Assembly: GCF_019175285.1 (NCBI RefSeq) | Contig: NC_056529.1 | Span: forward strand, 546,455 to 610,454 | DNA length: 64,000 nucleotides | Direction: 5' to 3' | Source: Sceloporus undulatus | Lineage: Eukaryota > Chordata > Lepidosauria > Squamata > Phrynosomatidae | Shown: in pieces, positions 24,901-34,239 of the stretch | Numbering within the stretch: position 1 is the stretch's first letter | Layout of the letters: the number at the start of each line of letters is the position of its first letter | Position numbers and translations under genes: made by a program | The notes under the pieces: model-generated | Databases searched by the model: none | What the model was told of the DNA's origin: nothing | The model's input: only the letters and a program-made list of their open reading frames with translations

Positions 24901-27900
24901 TAATGCAAACTAACCCCCTTCTATCTCACTCGATAGTGGCTAATGTTTGGCTGTGATGCCAGCAAGGACTCCGAAGCCCATTTGCCAGGTGGCAGGGACC
25001 CAAAGAAAAGACGGGAAAGCCAGCGTGGCACAAAGGTTTGAACGCTGAACTCTGGAGTCCAGGGTTCAAATCCCTGCTCAGTCATGGAAACCCACTGGGT
25101 GACCTTGGACAGTCACTCTCTCTCAGCCTCAGGGGAACACAATGGCAAACCTCCTCTTGCCAAGAAAACCCCATAACATTTAGCATTTAGCAATAGCATT
25201 TACATTTCTATACCACTTCATAATGAACTCAACACTCTCTAAGCAGTTTACAATCTGTTAAGTCAATTTCCCCCAAGAGGCTAGGTACTCATTTTACTGA
25301 CCTACAAAAGGATACTGAGTCAACCTTGGAGCCCAGTGTTCAAACTCACCACCTTGTTGCTGTAATACTGGCATTTAACTACTGAGCCATCAGGGCATGA
25401 TAGGTTCACCATAAATCGGAAATGACTCAAAGGCACGCAACAACAATAACAAAGAGACCCAAATACCAGCGCCACCCTTGTGCTGTTGGCTGTGCCCACC
25501 ATGGAAACCCATCACACCAATGTCGGATCATGGGTTTCAAGTGGGGAGGCCCTGAGAGTGAGACCACAAATGCCATTGTCCCCACTCCCTGTTTCCTCCT
25601 TGTTGGAGAAGCAGGTGAAAAGAATTGCATGGTAGGATAGATTTGGTGGAGGCTTACCTCCACATGTCCAAACGTTTGCACCAGTGGGATCACCTCCAGT
25701 TTGTTCCTCTCAGCCAACTCCAGGACTTTTCCAATGTCTTCTTCGCTGTCAGGAGACAAGGACAGACCCTAGGACTTGCTCAGGCCTTGGCATCAGCCAT
25801 CACAAGGGTCTCCCAGTACAGTCAGGGAGAGGAACATGAACTGGGGCCTTGGACAACTTGTAATTACCAACACTAACCAAGATTTTGACTATGGATTACC
25901 TTTATTGCAAGGACTGACTGTGGACTCATTGGAGTACAAGTTTTGGGTTTGTATGCGTACATACATGAACATTAATAGCAGCAGAGCAAGTGGCCTGGTC
26001 GCTGAAAGGGAGGAAAATGGATGGAATGCCAATCTTTTTGTCCCCATTCCCTTTCCGGGGGGCTGCCTATTCGGCCCACCCTCCTGGCACATTTCTTTCT
26101 GTATCTGATAGAGATTGCCTTACCTGTAAGCATAGGGCGATCTAAGGATTTCCAGTTCTCCCGTGAACGGAAACATGTCTTCGTACTCAATGAGGACCCC
26201 ATTGGCACCCAGCTTGGAGAAAAGTGGGAAGATCTGCAGAAAAGCAAAGTCAGAAGTTGAAACCCACAGGACCTAAGAAGAGCTGCTGGCGATGGATCCA
26301 ACCCTGGAGAGGCAGCCAGGAAAGGCAATGGGGACCCCTTATCCTTCCCACCTATAAGAAGCCAAAATCCCAAGTGAGTGGCAGTTCTCCTTCCTCCCCT
26401 CCCAAAAAAAACCCAGGTATCGCTAACCTCTTTGGGGGCCACACATGTATGCACAGCCATGCCTTTCATTTCAGGTGAGAGGGAGTGGACTTCCAAGTCA
26501 TTTACTTATTATTTCCCCTTAATGCAACGCTCCTTTTGCAATTTAATGGCTTATTTTGAAAATTAATGGCATTTTATGAATACTATTGTCAGAAAAAGGA
26601 GGGATATAAATCCTTCAAATAAATAAATAGTTTGCAATTTTAAGGCCAAAATAATAAGAATTAATTTTTGCACGGGAAGTGAGTGTTGGACTAAGACTCT
26701 GGAGACCAGGGTTCGATTCCCAGCACAGCCATGCAAACCCACTGGGTGCTCTTAGGCAAGTTACACTCTCTCAGCTTCAGAGGATGGCAATGGCAAATCC
26801 CCTCTGAAGAAACTAGGTTTGCTTTTGGGTCGCCATAAGTCAGAAACGACTTGAAGGCACACAACATTACAGCTGAAGTTGTTGTTCCGCTTACTGACCA
26901 GAGCTCTCAGAGCAGGGATGCGTTTGGTGGTGATATAGCTGGTTTCGCCAGGTTTTACATCAGGGGTGAGAAATGTGTTTTTCTGTCTAAAGGCTGTTGC
27001 ATTTCACCTCCCATCATCCCTCACCATTGCCTAGGCTGGCTAAGGGCTGCTGGGAGTTGCAATCCATCAACAACTGGGCAGTTGCACGATTCTCTTTGTT
27101 GCTCTGAGGCCCGTGTGCCAAATTTCTAAGCCATGGTCACGGTGCAACTCACCTGCTCCAGGTAGGCTACTTTGGGGGCTGCCCCCTTGAGGTCCAGGTG
27201 AACCAGCCGCGTGGGGGTTGAGCTGAGAGCCTGAAGCGGCTGCTTCCTTGTCTCTGGCCGGGCGCCCGCTGCCCCCTTGCTGTCCAAGAACTCAAAGGAT
27301 GGGTCCCCGATCCTGGCAGATTGCTGGGGGTCTCCGGGGTCGCCCCAAAAGCTGCTCTTCCCACTGGACTCCTTGTGCTGGTCCAGAGTGAAGCTGTGAG
27401 TGCGACAGAGACACAACAAGGATGAGGGTGGGCAGACAAGGTTAAGGTTGCCATCATTCTCTTCCACAAAACTGGGGCAGGATTGGGCAGCTTATCACTC
27501 CCCTCCTCAAAAAACAAACAAAAAAAAACACCCACACTACATTTTGACATTTAATAGCGTTTTATTGCATATTTCAGTTGTTGTCGTCACTGTTTATTTA
27601 TATGTTGTCATCAATTTACATTCTGGGATTTCTAGTTTGTTGCTACAACTGTCCCAGTCAGCCAGGACATTTTTCAGATCCTTCAATCCAGGATTTTCCT
27701 GGTTTTCCAGGACAAATGGTAGATAGTGGACAGCTGGTGCCCAAAATGGCAGCCAGCAACATGCTTTTTGGTGCCCAGAACTGGATGCAGGATTATTCCA
27801 GGTGAGGTCTGGCCGAAGCAGAATAGAGTGAGACTACGACTTGGTTTTGCACCCTTATCCCCATTGCACCCACCTGTCCCGGAAGAAAAACTTGATGCCC

Positions 27901-27968
27901 GCCAAGACGACCGTGAGAAGCACCACCAGCCGCAGGATATTCAGCTTCTGGCTCCGATGGAGCGCCAT
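10818..27968 (-). CDS. Hexosaminidase D-like GH20 glycosidase with N-terminal membrane anchor
   Basis: Thirteen coding exons on the minus strand: 27874-27968, 27153-27393, 26124-26233, 25658-25745, 18420-18584, 17360-17543, 17204-17275, 16120-16327, 15767-15849, 14552-14630, 13931-14032, 12215-12304, 10818-11001. All phases close, giving 566 residues. The GH20 domain begins near residue 94 ([13 protein letters not shown]) and carries EYEDMFPF (128-135), [10 protein letters not shown], the catalytic pair in HIGADEV (D232-E233), LLWDDM (280-284), [16 protein letters not shown] (336-341) and GWQRYDHY (385-392); these align with human HEXD. Unlike HEXD it starts with a charged tail and a hydrophobic segment (about 10-30, [15 protein letters not shown]), then a roughly 65-residue linker, suggesting a type II membrane form. 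The ATG at 27968 follows an acceptor by two bases. Substrate and topology are inferred; family likely cleaves beta-N-acetylgalactosaminides. It is a HEXD paralogue by position, not the 17q25 orthologue. Confidence 0.88.
11408..11895 (+). repeat. Tigger-like MITE split by a LINE 3' tail
   Basis: The left part (ACAGTGGGTCCTTAGTATCC) is at 11,408-11,485 and the right part (ATCCATGGATAAAAACAACC, then GATACGGAGGGCGGACTG) at about 11,770-11,893. In between is an L2-type LINE 3' end, beginning TTTATTTATATACCGCC. So a LINE tail entered an older Tigger-like copy in intron 12 of the HEXD-like gene. Confidence 0.6.
12400..12770 (+). repeat. L2-clade LINE 3' fragment
   Basis: The plus strand reads [19 protein letters not shown], close to the end of L2-clade ORF2 proteins, then an A/T-rich tail with (TAA)n at 12,727-12,752. 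It faces the next LINE fragment tail to tail. Confidence 0.55.
12775..13450 (-). repeat. L2-clade LINE fragment, ORF2 C-terminus
   Basis: On the minus strand 13,183-13,386 reads [20 protein letters not shown] and [13 protein letters not shown]. 12,930-13,080 reads [19 protein letters not shown] and [15 protein letters not shown]. Both are typical of L2/CR1-superfamily ORF2 C-termini. It is broken by several frame changes and lies in an intron. Confidence 0.75.
13582..13790. repeat. Palindromic hAT-like MITE
   Basis: Left half ATTGCAGAATTAATGCAATT..GGCTCAATGCTATGGAATTC; right half is its diverged inverted copy. Intronic. Confidence 0.7.
14738..15082. repeat. Tigger-like MITE between CA and TG/TA microsatellites
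   Basis: A complete Tigger-like copy, CAGTCAGCCTTCCTTATCC to GGATAACAAGGACCCACTG (14,785-15,014), is bordered by an (AC)n tract at 14,750-14,784 and a TG/TATG then (TA)n tract at 15,015-15,082. It lies in intron 8-9 space of the HEXD-like gene, below the exon at 15,767. Confidence 0.7.
15340..15640. repeat. Unclassified repeat with tandem and inverted halves
   Basis: GAGAGGAATCCCAGG(C/T)TGCAATT occurs at 15,428 and 15,590 (direct copies). GATACCTGTCAATGTGAAATT at 15,345 has an inverted match near 15,492-15,516. The element family was not recognised. Confidence 0.5.
16440..16850. repeat. LINE 3' tail and palindromic MITE
   Basis: 16,445-16,640 starts TTATTTATATAGCACCATCC, a typical reptile LINE 3' tail. 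16,645-16,845 is a diverged palindromic MITE (GTAGCATTTTGATTCCACTT / mirrored AATGGAAGTGTTATAGTTGC). Both lie in an intron. Confidence 0.5.
17731..17754 (-). pseudogene. Partial copy of HEXD-like exon 7 inside an intron
   Basis: The 24 bases match 22 of 24 in the real exon at 17,220-17,243. Both encode LWFYAPDF on the minus strand, and the two differences are synonymous. The copy lies between exons 5 and 6, out of exon order, and no flanking splice sites in the right phase were found. Confidence 0.55.
17838..18055 (-). repeat. Tigger-like MITE
   Basis: TTTGGCCCTCCATATCC at the left and the complementary GGATACCAAGAGCCCTC at the right; inner ATCCATGGATTCAACCATC. It sits within a CTGTGCAGAAAATGCTG-type repeat also seen around 11,250. 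Confidence 0.65.
18735..18935 (+). repeat. Second tRNA-derived SINE family
   Basis: The head has a B-box-like GGTTGTGAGTTCAATCTC. The tail is TGTAAATGCTATTGCTAAATG. It differs from the Sauria tail. A reverse copy is at 25,181-25,396. Confidence 0.6.
18940..20030. other. Large intron of the HEXD-like gene, nothing recognised
   Basis: No exon, RNA gene or identifiable transposon was seen in this part of the 7-kb intron between the exons at 25,658 and 18,584. Confidence 0.45.
20030..21236 (-). repeat. CR1 LINE, RT C-terminus to 3' end
   Basis: On the minus strand 20,886-21,233 reads [20 protein letters not shown] and [19 protein letters not shown], the CR1 reverse transcriptase region. The 3' end near 20,030-20,090 is the usual CR1 tail read in reverse (AGAATCATAGAATCATAGGG). 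Truncated at its 5' end and interrupted by stops; intronic. Confidence 0.85.
21425..21790. repeat. GC-rich MITE with CCCTAACCCTAG hairpin
   Basis: The right end is GTCTGTAACAGGCC. Near it, GTACTAGGGTTAGGG (21,699-21,713) and CCCTAACCCTAGTAC (21,732-21,746) form a perfect inverted pair. A related copy is at 42,955-43,385, and the terminal sequence is shared with 52,206-52,432. The left limit is approximate. Confidence 0.6.
21906..22277. repeat. TTA microsatellite and palindromic MITE inside another repeat
   Basis: (TTA)n at 21,906-21,955. A palindromic hAT-like MITE at 22,068-22,277 (GCTCAATGCTAGGAAATTCT and inverted half). It splits a repeat whose motif CTCAAAGGTACTACAAGATT recurs at 22,290, 22,335 and 22,393. 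Confidence 0.6.
22463..22681 (+). repeat. Sauria-type tRNA-derived SINE, near full length
   Basis: Head GATGCAGTGGTTTGAAAGC (A box region), GATTTGAATCCC (B box), body CTCTCTCAGTCTC, tail GACTTGAAGGCACACAACAA followed by (CAA)n. It is one of the most complete copies in the window. Confidence 0.85.
23112..23438. repeat. Tigger/MER28-like MITE, full length
   Basis: Left end TACAGGTTGAGCCTCCCTTT; the right end reads as its inverted form (AAGGGAGACTCAACCTGTA). The inside ACATAACATCTGTAATG..TGAAACAAAG matches the second copy at 28,668-29,096. Confidence 0.75.
23440..25010. other. Large intron of the HEXD-like gene, mostly unclassified
   Basis: One half of a palindromic hAT-like MITE lies at 24,337-24,430. 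No exon or RNA gene was recognised in the remainder. Confidence 0.45.
25018..25452 (+). repeat. Sauria SINE interrupted by the second SINE family
   Basis: The 5' part (GTTCAAATCCCTGCTCAGTC) covers 25,018-25,180 and the 3' end (GAAATGACTCAAAGGCACGC) 25,397-25,452. The insert at 25,181-25,396 is a reverse copy of the SINE seen at 18,735. The order of insertion is therefore clear. Confidence 0.75.
26672..26868 (+). repeat. Sauria-type tRNA-derived SINE
   Basis: GGGTTCGATTCCCAGCACAG (B box), then CTCTCTCAGCTTC, tail ACGACTTGAAGGCACACAAC. It lies in intron 2 of the HEXD-like gene. Confidence 0.8.
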
Positions 27969-28667
27969 CCCTGCCGAAAAAAGGACAACAACAAAGAAAG
28001 GTGTGTGATATGGCCATCGGACCCAACACCCAGCCAGACCCTGATCCCAGGCACAACCCTGGATTTTTGTTATTTTAGGTGTACAATAAAAAAAAACCCC
28101 ACTGATCAGATAATAGAAAGATGTCTTTGCTAATTTTCTTTTCAAAGGAAGGAGAAATTGCAGCACTTTTTGTCTCATGGCAAGAAAGCCAGCATCAAGC
28201 AACCCGAGTTTTATTTATGGGATGAGGAACGCCAGCATCCTCCTTGCAATGACAGTTCTGTGTCATTTCCAGAGTCCCGGGTACGAACAAGTGACAACTT
28301 TCACACCTCCCAAATGCAGCCTGGAATATCTGGAGTGGCACAAACAGTTTCTGAGGAAGGAGCAAGCAAAGGGAAGGTGCCAACGCAGCATCCAGGGATA
28401 TGTCTCCGTGGCATTTCCATGGCACCGTGCAACCAATTACTATTAGTGCATGCAGTAAGGTAGGTTTGGCGCATTTTAAACATGGGAGGACAGAGAGTAA
28501 CCCTACCCAATCCCATGGGTTACTCTCTGTATCTCATCCCATGGGGAGGTGCAATTTGAGCACTCATTTGTATCTATCCATAGCAAGAAGGCTTTCCAAA
28601 AACAACAATCTCAAACATCTCTTAAGAAGATGAAGAACTACAGAATAGGAAGGGTTCCTAAACTTTG

Positions 28668-29096
28668 ATGGATGCCTGAGAGAGCAACACCTTTGCTTTC
28701 CGATAGTTCAGTGTGTGCAAACTTTGTTTCATGCAGACCAAACATAAATCAATTTCACATTTAGACTTGGGTCCCATTTCTAAGATATCTCATTATAAAT
28801 AAACAATCTGAACTATTCCAAAATCGCAAACTGTCTACATGGGTGGCTGAGAGAGTGACCCTTTTGCTTTCTGATGGTTCAATGTACACAAAGTTCATGT
28901 CTTGCAAAACATTATTTAAAATATTGGGTATAAAAGCAGCTTCAGGCTATGTGCATAAGGTGCATATGAAACATAAATGAATTTTATGTTTAGACTTGGG
29001 CCTCATCACCAAGACATCTCAATATGCATACGCAAATATTCCAAAATCCAAAACACTTAGGTCCCCAAGCATTTCGGATAAGGAAGACTCTACCTG
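28668..29096 (-). repeat. Tigger/MER28-like MITE with internal duplication
   Basis: Relative of the 23,112 copy in reverse. GGTGGCTGAGAGAGTGACCC near 28,840 and ATGCCTGAGAGAGCAACACC near 28,672 start two partial units; it ends AGCATTTCGGATAAGGAAGA. It lies in the 5' intron of the HEXD-like gene. Confidence 0.65.
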
Positions 29097-29149
29097 AACT
29101 ACAGATAAGGCCTTATTTTTGCATTATTTCTAGATGCATCCTAGATATA

Positions 29150-29237
29150 TTGCAGAACTACAAACCTCAGAATCCCAAAGCATTGAGCCATGGCATTTAA
29201 AGTGATGTCAAAATCCATTATTTCTACAGTGCAGATA
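29150..29237. repeat. Half of a palindromic hAT-like MITE
   Basis: CAAAGCATTGAGCCATGGCA then ATTATTTCTACAGTGCAG. A second half-copy is at 29,886-29,956 (CTGCAGAATTAATCCAGTTT). Confidence 0.6.
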
Positions 29238-29959
29238 TTTGCAGTTATTACACAAATATTTGCAATTATCTGTAAAACCAGCTTTGCAAAAAGGAAGCCC
29301 CTGGATATGCAGCTTTTGGGAGATGGCCTCCTGAAGCAAACCCAGAAGACCAAAGAGCAAATTAATGGCTTGCAGGGGAATGAAAGCAGTCAACCAGGCA
29401 AACAAGAGTTATGTATCTGGATTTCTTTGACTCAGCAGCTTCCAAATAACACCAACACTTTCCCTCAGTAGGACGGGCACAGAAGAAGACAAATTAATTT
29501 TCTATTTGGTGTGTTCAGAATAAGTCGTGATTTGCAAGCAAGGGGTCACCTCTTGCAAGGACTTTGCATCATATATACATACATACATATTCTGGATCCA
29601 CAGATTTAAAACCTTAATACCAAAGAGTCTCATCCCAGAAGGTAATAATTAATACCATCATCCAACTAAGACTGTCAGCAACTTGGATTTAAAGTCACTT
29701 TTATTTTGGGCATCTGGAAAAGGCCAAAGCTGAAAGGTATTGCTAATGCTTTCATCTCACATCCAATAAAGGAGGTTATATTGCGGAGTGCATCCACACA
29801 ACATCTTTAAAGCAATGTCATTCTGGTTTAACTGGTTCATATGGTTTAATAATGTCTCTCCCAAAAACACCTGCTCTCTTTGGTTGCATCCACACTGCAG
29901 AATTAATCCAGTTTGACACCACTTTAACTGTCGTGGCTCAATGCTATGGATTCCTGTCA

Positions 29960-30640
29960 AGGAGAGACAACTCCCTTCTTCATGATATTTACAAAAATAT
30001 TGTTGGCAATATTTGCAAAACACTGCTGGCACCATTGGCAGAATGTTGTTAATAATAATGTCATATTCATTTCAATCCTGCCTTTTTCCCTGGATTGGGA
30101 CACAACGGTTAAAAAAAAGCATGGTTAAAAATCCACAAACGTCAAAAGTGAAATCAGAATTAAACAGTTAGGAAACAGGAAAAGTGCCGTTATCAACAAT
30201 TTGCATTCCTTGTAACCTTTGCATATTATTTTTGACATCATTTTCAGAATATCCTTTTAACTATCTTTAAAAACATAGTTTTCACCCATGCCTGCTGCCG
30301 CTTTGGTTCCCATTTGGGAGAAAGTCGGTTTGCCAATTAAATAAAAAAATAAATACACACATAAATCAATAAAAATATTTTGGCAAGGTTTGCAAAACAC
30401 GGTTCGCAACATCCCCAGCTGTTTGCAGGATTGGTAAAAGCAGCTGGGCAAATCCCATTGAGGTTATTTGCAAAGCACTCTGAGTCTATGCCTTTTCTGC
30501 AGACTGTGATTTGCAACATTTGCAAAAGCACCGTTGACAATATTTGCAGGGCTGCGGTTGTTGTCATATCTTTGCAAAACATTTTCCTGCAATGTTTACA
30601 CACTCTTTGGTTGCCAATATTTGCAGTCCAAGGTTTGCTT
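29960..30640. repeat. Degenerate array rich in ATATTTGCA / TTTGCAAAAC
   Basis: Motifs recur at about 30,008, 30,387, 30,468, 30,510, 30,545, 30,574 and 30,617. Spacing is irregular and several intervals are unrelated. It lies in the probable 5' intron of the HEXD-like gene. The family was not recognised. Confidence 0.4.
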
Positions 30641-31128
30641 TTCACCCCTCCAATGGTGATGCAGGCTTAATGAATAAAATTGATGCCAAGCAAAATGGGC
30701 ACCAGACCGAGGGGCCAAGAGATGAGGCCCCAAATCCCAATGGACGTGGCAGCCCTTCTTCTCCTCTGTATGGAGCAATGTCTTTGGGGGTAAGACCCCA
30801 AAAATGGGGTGCAAGAGACCCAGGCAGGGATGGATGAACCATGAAAGTAAGCCCATGGTTAGGGCACCCTTTGCTGGATTTACCCTGGTGCAAAACTGCA
30901 AATGGTGCAGTGGAACCAGCTTCCACCAAAACAACAGGCTCCCACAAGAAATGAAAACATTGCATGCATGCATACATACATAAACTACATATATATGCAA
31001 TTATAAAAGTAGTATAATCACAGCGGTTAATAATATGCATTTGTCTTGGGAATACAACAAAGTTAGAATCAGATAATCCATTTTATTGTAGGTTTTGGAT
31101 CATTCTGAAAAGCTACATTTTATTTTAC

Positions 31129-31129
31129 A

Positions 31130-31167
<38 letters not shown>
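31129..31167 (+). repeat. TC then TA microsatellite
   Basis: (TC)n followed by (TA)n and a G run. Confidence 0.85.
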
Positions 31168-31229
31168 GGGGGGGGGGCACCGGCATCTTTTAAGTGCTTA
31201 GGGCCTTTAAAGGTTTTCATCTGGCCCTG

Positions 31230-32100
31230 ATCCCAGGTTTAGTCTAGACAGCTCTCTCCCTAAAGGACCAATCCAAGTACTGGGTTCTACAAGACTGGCA
31301 CCTAAGCCATGCCAGTCCTGGGTTATCCATGACTGGCACCCAAGGCATGCCAATCCTGGGCTCTGCATGATTGCCATCCAAACCTTGCTCTGCAGCAGGA
31401 CTGGCACCAAAAGGCATCCATGTCCTGGGCTCTTCATGACCACCATCTACACTATGCCAGCGACTGGCTTTTGAAAGACTGGTATCCAGGTCTTGGGTTC
31501 TGCAGGACTGGCACCCCAAGGCATGCCAATCCAAGGCATGGCAATCCTGGACTCTGCATGCCAGTCCTTCCCTGTTGCAGCAAGAGGTCTCCCTTCCCTT
31601 CCTTCCTTCCTTTCCCCCAGAAACCAAAGAAGACCCCCACCCACCTGGTTCTGCAAGACTGGCCTCCAGAGCTTAGCAGTCCTTGGCTCGGCAAGACTGC
31701 CATTCAAGGCATGCCAGTCCTGGGTTCATACCTGTGGTGGGTTCTCCAGGCCTGGCCTCCAAGGCATGCCAATCCTGGGTTTTCATGGACTGCCACCCAA
31801 GTCTTGGGTTCTGCAGGACCAGCCTGCAAACCTTAGCAATCCTTGGTTACCCACAACTGCCCTGCAAGGTATGCCAGTCCTGGGCTCTGCGTGCCAGTCG
31901 TTCCCTTGCTGCAGCAAGAGGTCTCCCTTACCTTAGGAGCCAAAGAAGACCCCCGCCCAGCCACCCATCCGCACACCTGTCCCACCTGGTTCTCCAAGAC
32001 TGCCATCCAAGGCATGTCAGTCCTGGGTTACCTGCAGGACTGGCCTGCAAGGGATGCCAATCGTGGGCCCTGAGTGCCAGTCACTCCCAGCCATAGCGAG
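31230..32100. repeat. Minisatellite with higher-order structure
   Basis: The core unit is GGTTCTGCA(A/G)GACTGGCA followed by CCAAGGCATGCCAGTCCTGG. It recurs roughly every 45-65 bp. A larger unit carrying GCAGCAAGAGGTCTCCCTT and CCAAAGAAGACCCCC repeats at about 31,551, 31,886 and, weaker, 32,071. A stray unit lies at 32,737-32,790. Open frames on both strands follow from the repeat and are not treated as genes. Confidence 0.75.
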
Positions 32101-32237
32101 AACTCTCCCTTGCCTTCCCCAGGGACCAAAGAAGACCCCCCCACCACCAACACCACCTGCTTGGCAGAGCCCCCCAGCTGCCCTCCTGGGCTGCAGTGCC
32201 AGGGCCCCTTCTCCTCCTGCTCCTCTTGGGGCTCACC

Positions 32238-32620
32238 TGTGCTGAGGGCTCCCTGGGCCCTTACCTGTCCTGCCCAGGTGAACCCAGGAGAGGGAGAAGG
32301 GAAAGCAGCAGCAGCAGCAGCAGCGAAGGCATCGCCCAGCCAGGCGCCTCCAGTCGCAGCAGCAGCAAAGGGAAGAGGAGGAGCAGCAGCAACAGCAGCC
32401 GCCGGAGGGGGGCCAGGCGTCGGCCAAGGTGCGGCTGCTGCTGGGCTTCCCAGGCTCAGCCCCTGAACCTGGCCTTAGAGGGGGCCAGGGATGGAGGGAG
32501 GGATGGGGCGCCCCCTGCAGGAGAGGGAGGCAAGTGCGCACAGGGCAGCTTTCAAGGAAGGCCCAGGCTCCCTCCCTCCAGATTCCTGGGCCTACTAAAG
32601 GCTTGGCATTTTGCAAGGCA
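32238..32620 (-). promoter_or_regulatory. Probable 5' exon and promoter of the HEXD-like gene
   Basis: A GC-rich block with CAG/GCA trinucleotide tracts (32,309-32,400). On the minus strand two strong donors occur 28 bases apart, ACAG|GTGAGC (exon end 32,237) and ACAG|GTAAGG (exon end 32,265). The first coding exon begins only two bases before its ATG, so an upstream untranslated exon is needed, and this is the best candidate. No transcript evidence is available. Confidence 0.45.
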
Positions 32621-32934
32621 GGGTTAATGCAAACCTGGCTCCATCAGACAAGCCTGGGATTTGTAGTCTGCAGAGGCACCAAGCAAGGGTTCAAAGGCCT
32701 TCTTCTCTTGTCTTTCATTGCAGTCACTATGCCAGCCCTGGCTTTGTGCAAGACTGGTATCCAGGTCTTGGGTTCTGCAGGACTGGCACCTTGGCTTTTC
32801 CTTCGGCACTGGGGCAGAAACATTATTTTTGCCTCGCCTGGACCAAAGCTGGCACCTAAAGGGCACGGCCACATTGGGCACCAAACACTGAATGTAAAAA
32901 TAAGCCAACCCCAAAGTTAATGCCTTCTCTGCTA

Positions 32935-33500
32935 ATAATAAACCCGGATGCCCAGTCCACAAGTGTGCCAGCCAAAAATAAAATTCAAAGGGCTCAAGCC
33001 ATACCCAGATAGAGGATAATTCAGGATGCCCAGTCTCCAACTGTGTCTACCAAAAATTAATCCAGGATACCCTAACCATACCCAGATAGATAACAGTAAC
33101 CCAGGGCACCCAGCCCACCATCCTGCCAGCGAAAAGATTACGCAGGGCACCTTTTTCCATCCAGAAATGAAAACCAGGTCTTCAAGCTTCTGCCTATTAA
33201 AGCTCAAGGAAGTACAGTACAAAGAAATAAACCCAGCCAGCAAAAGGACCCAACCGAACATGCCAGCCTTTGCCACGGGAACTAAAGCCTTTCGGGGAAA
33301 GCTGGAGAGAGAACCAGGAAAGCCAAGATTAAAGAAGGCTGGTGCCTGACCCACAACAACCCACCAGAAATGCCAAGGCGCCCATTGCCCAAATCACAGC
33401 CATTCAACCAAAGCCAGCCAAAGCTTATTTTTGTGGGTGCCCAAATATAACCCAGGTTGCCCAGTCTGTTCCCATCGAGTGCCCAGTTCAATGCCCAGTT
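32935..33500. repeat. Degenerate minisatellite, period about 65-80 bp
   Basis: Units contain GATGCCCAGTC(C/T)(C/A)CAA and CCATACCCAGATAGA, at about 32,947, 33,027 and 33,100, with a further related piece (TTGCCCAGTCTG) at 33,455. It lies between the HEXD-like and MLST8 promoters. Confidence 0.55.
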
Positions 33501-33715
33501 AAGATACGAGCCGCCCGTCGTCAAACTGCAAGGAAGCCAAAAGAGAAGGGAATTCAACAATGTTGACACCTTTTTAATGTAAAGAATCAAGAGTTGCCCC
33601 AATTTTGCCTCCAAACGCCTTTGCCAACCCAGCCATTTTCCTCCTTTAAAGCAAAGCAAAATAAAAACTGTATGATTTTATTCCTTTTATTCTGTCTTGT
33701 AAAGCTGCCCTTTAT

Positions 33716-33862
33716 AATATGAGGGGTCCATATTCTGAATCTGAACGCAATCCTGGAGCTTATATGGGCGGTTAATCCCCTAAAGTCAGAGGAAAAGGGA
33801 ATTAACTGCCCAGATAAGCTCCAGAATTGCGTTCAGATTCAGGATATGGAACCCTCATATTT
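33716..33862. repeat. Near-perfect palindrome (fold-back MITE)
   Basis: Two arms of about 66 bases, roughly 90% complementary, meet around a short loop near 33,782. Arm motifs: TCTGAATCTGAACGCAAT and, in the other arm, ATTGCGTTCAGATTCAGGA. No coding sequence. Confidence 0.75.
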
Positions 33863-34091
33863 TAAAGTCTGTATGTTTAACATATTCTGTTCTAACTCAG
33901 TAATTGTTTTAACTTTTAAAATGGTTTAATTGTGTGTTGTTGTTTTTAAAGTAATATTTATACATTTTAATGTTGCATTGTTTTTAAATCGTATTGTTTT
34001 GAACCTGCTCTTTGCCGCCTTGAGTCCCTTTATTAATAAGGCTTAATAATAATGATAATGATGATGATAATGGGATAAAAACAGGATATAA

Positions 34092-34155
<64 letters not shown>
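34092..34155 (+). repeat. (ATA)n microsatellite
   Basis: About 21 perfect trinucleotide units. Confidence 0.95.
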
Positions 34156-34239
34156 TGCTATTTTAAAAGCATTGTGATCCCCATTGAAGTGAGGAAGAGC
34201 ATCCTTTCCCCTGGAAGCTGGACAGAGCTTGGCAGGCAG

